This document shows, one piece after another, positions 63,069 to 64,000 of a stretch of 64,000 nt of DNA. Origin of the DNA: Nonomuraea rubra (GTDB lineage Bacteria; Actinomycetota; Actinomycetes; Streptosporangiales; Streptosporangiaceae); the NCBI RefSeq assembly GCF_014207985.1, contig NZ_JACHMI010000001.1, positions 6,121,001 to 6,185,000 of the forward strand, in the 5' to 3' direction. A program made the translations under genes and the position numbers. Within the stretch, counting starts at the first letter, position 1, and each line of letters starts with the position of its first letter. The notes below the pieces were generated by a model. The model worked only from the letters and a program-made list of their open reading frames with translations, made no database searches and was not told the origin of the DNA.

Positions 63069-64000
63069 TCAGCCCGCCGGCTGAGCCGGATCGGCCTGCT
63101 CGCCGCAGAACACCTCGTTGACGAGCCTTTGCTGGGCGTCCCGGAACGCTGTCGTGAGGGACATGTCGGCGTCGTCCACCCAGTTCAACACGGCGGTCAT
63201 GGTCTTGCCGCCGTCGGGCGTGCTGAACATCAGCGATGCGGAGCCGACCAGGCCGCCGTTGTGGGTGATGACGGTGCCGCCGCAGTCCGTCTTCTGGACG
63301 AACACTCCCAGCCCGTAGTCCATGTTCGGGATGCCCGTGGCGCGCGCGGTGCACATCTCGGCCAGCAGTGGGGCCGGCAGGAGCTTGCCACCCAGCAGCG
63401 CGGAGATGAACGTGGCCAGGTCCTGGCTGGTCGAGATCATGTCACTGCCGATGGAGCCCCAGGAGGGGTTGAGGCGGGTGATGTCGATCGTCCGCTGCCG
63501 GCCGTCTTCCTCGTAGCGGTAGTAGACGTGGGCGTGCGGCTCCGGCATCTCCGGCGAGGCGTCGGGCACCACCGTGCCCGACAGCCCGAGCGGCCCCAGG
63601 ATCCGCCGCTGCATCTCCTCGGCCAGCGGGCGGCCGGTGACCTTCTCGATCAGCAGCCGGGCCAGCACGTAGTTGGTGTTGGAATAGCTCCAGCCCGTCC
63701 CCGGCTCGAACCGGGCCGGCTTGGACAGCGCCAGCCGTACCAGCTCCTCGGGCCTGTAGGTGTGGAACCGGTTGTCCACCCACTCCTTGCCCGTGGCGCC
63801 GAAGGGCACGGGGATCCCGTACACGATGGACCCGTCGTCGTAGACCTCGCCGGTGTAGTTGAACAGCCCGCTGGTGTGCTGCAACAGCATCCGCACCGTG
63901 ATCCGCCGGTCCAGCCCGAACTCGGGCAGGTATGCGGCCGCCGGGGTGTCCAGCTCGATCGTGCCCTCGGCCACCAGCTGCAGCACCAGGGTCGCGGTGA
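63069..64000 (-). CDS. Serine hydrolase of the beta-lactamase/DD-peptidase fold (partial)
   Basis: The C-terminal 310 or so residues of a class C-type serine hydrolase; the 5' end, including the S-x-x-K nucleophile motif, lies beyond the window. Visible motifs: MLLQHTSGLFNYTGEVYDDG, the Y-x-N motif in GWSYSNTNYVLARLLIEKVT, and the third motif HNGG in VITHNGGLVGSASLM. The family includes D-alanyl-D-alanine carboxypeptidases, esterases and beta-lactamase-related enzymes, usually secreted. It precedes a MerR gene on the same strand. Specificity is unknown. Confidence 0.88.
   Translation of the reverse strand, partial: TATLVLQLVAEGTIELDTPAAAYLPEFGLDRRITVRMLLQHTSGLFNYTGEVYDDGSIVYGIPVPFGATGKEWVDNRFHTYRPEELVRLALSKPARFEPGTGWSYSNTNYVLARLLIEKVTGRPLAEEMQRRILGPLGLSGTVVPDASPEMPEPHAHVYYRYEEDGRQRTIDITRLNPSWGSIGSDMISTSQDLATFISALLGGKLLPAPLLAEMCTARATGIPNMDYGLGVFVQKTDCGGTVITHNGGLVGSASLMFSTPDGGKTMTAVLNWVDDADMSLTTAFRDAQQRLVNEVFCGEQADPAQPAG

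Overview
The window is high-GC DNA of an actinomycete: very GC-rich third codon positions, many GTG and TTG starts, and many one-component regulators, each beside a single enzyme or transporter. Likely F420- and heme-dependent oxidoreductases, the gene styles and the tRNA sequences fit a filamentous member of the Streptosporangiales (Nonomuraea-like). That taxonomic guess is inference; there is no rRNA in the window. Nothing looks like a core housekeeping island, so this is probably an accessory chromosomal region.

Layout. 0-5.4 kb: acyl-CoA ligase and bioY, a secreted nuclease, threonine synthase with a divergent RpiR regulator, a GNAT and a cupin regulator. 5.4-11.6 kb: a polytopic membrane protein, an ECF sigma factor with a coupled membrane partner, a TetR-DUF6204 pair, a MerR regulator, and a TetR divergent from an SDR. 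11.6-12.6 kb: a short ORF, a terminator and an array of seven tRNA genes (Ala, Gly, an AAG-anticodon tRNA, Glu, Arg, Tyr, Cys). 12.7-16.9 kb: a deazaflavin reductase-hemerythrin fusion, GNATs, a WYL regulator with RidA, and a MarR. 16.9-23.1 kb: a decayed zone with truncated genes, Tn3-family transposase remnants with inverted repeats, and an intact heterodimeric ABC exporter pair. 23.2-27.2 kb: a YbtPQ/IrtAB-like ABC pair with a cupin protein. 27.2-38.1 kb: regulator-target pairs (MarR-MFS, P450-TetR, TetR-SDR/hydrolase fusion, HxlR-MFS) and a flavin monooxygenase. 38.1-42.5 kb: a carbohydrate and redox cluster (G6PDH-like, GH15, secondary alcohol dehydrogenase). 42.5-50.6 kb: a MerR coupled to an AlkZ-like protein, an aldo/keto reductase, VOC, WYL, EamA and SDR genes and further regulators. 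50.7-53.5 kb: a compact trpB-trpA-gntR operon. 53.5-64 kb: GNAT, methyltransferase, two XRE/MmyB regulators, SDR, a Tet(X)-like monooxygenase with a divergent TetR, alcohol dehydrogenase, MerR, and a beta-lactamase-fold serine hydrolase cut by the window end.

How the genes work together. Most of the window consists of self-contained modules: a regulator next to or divergent from one enzyme or exporter, with a palindromic or repeated operator visible in the gap. About fifteen such operators can be read directly. The most unusual parts are the tRNA array, the trpBA-gntR operon lacking other trp genes, several domain fusions, and a recurrent pattern of internal deletions that has left scarred genes at about 17.3, 47.4, 57.3 and 59.5 kb. 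No CRISPR array, prophage or complete insertion sequence was seen.
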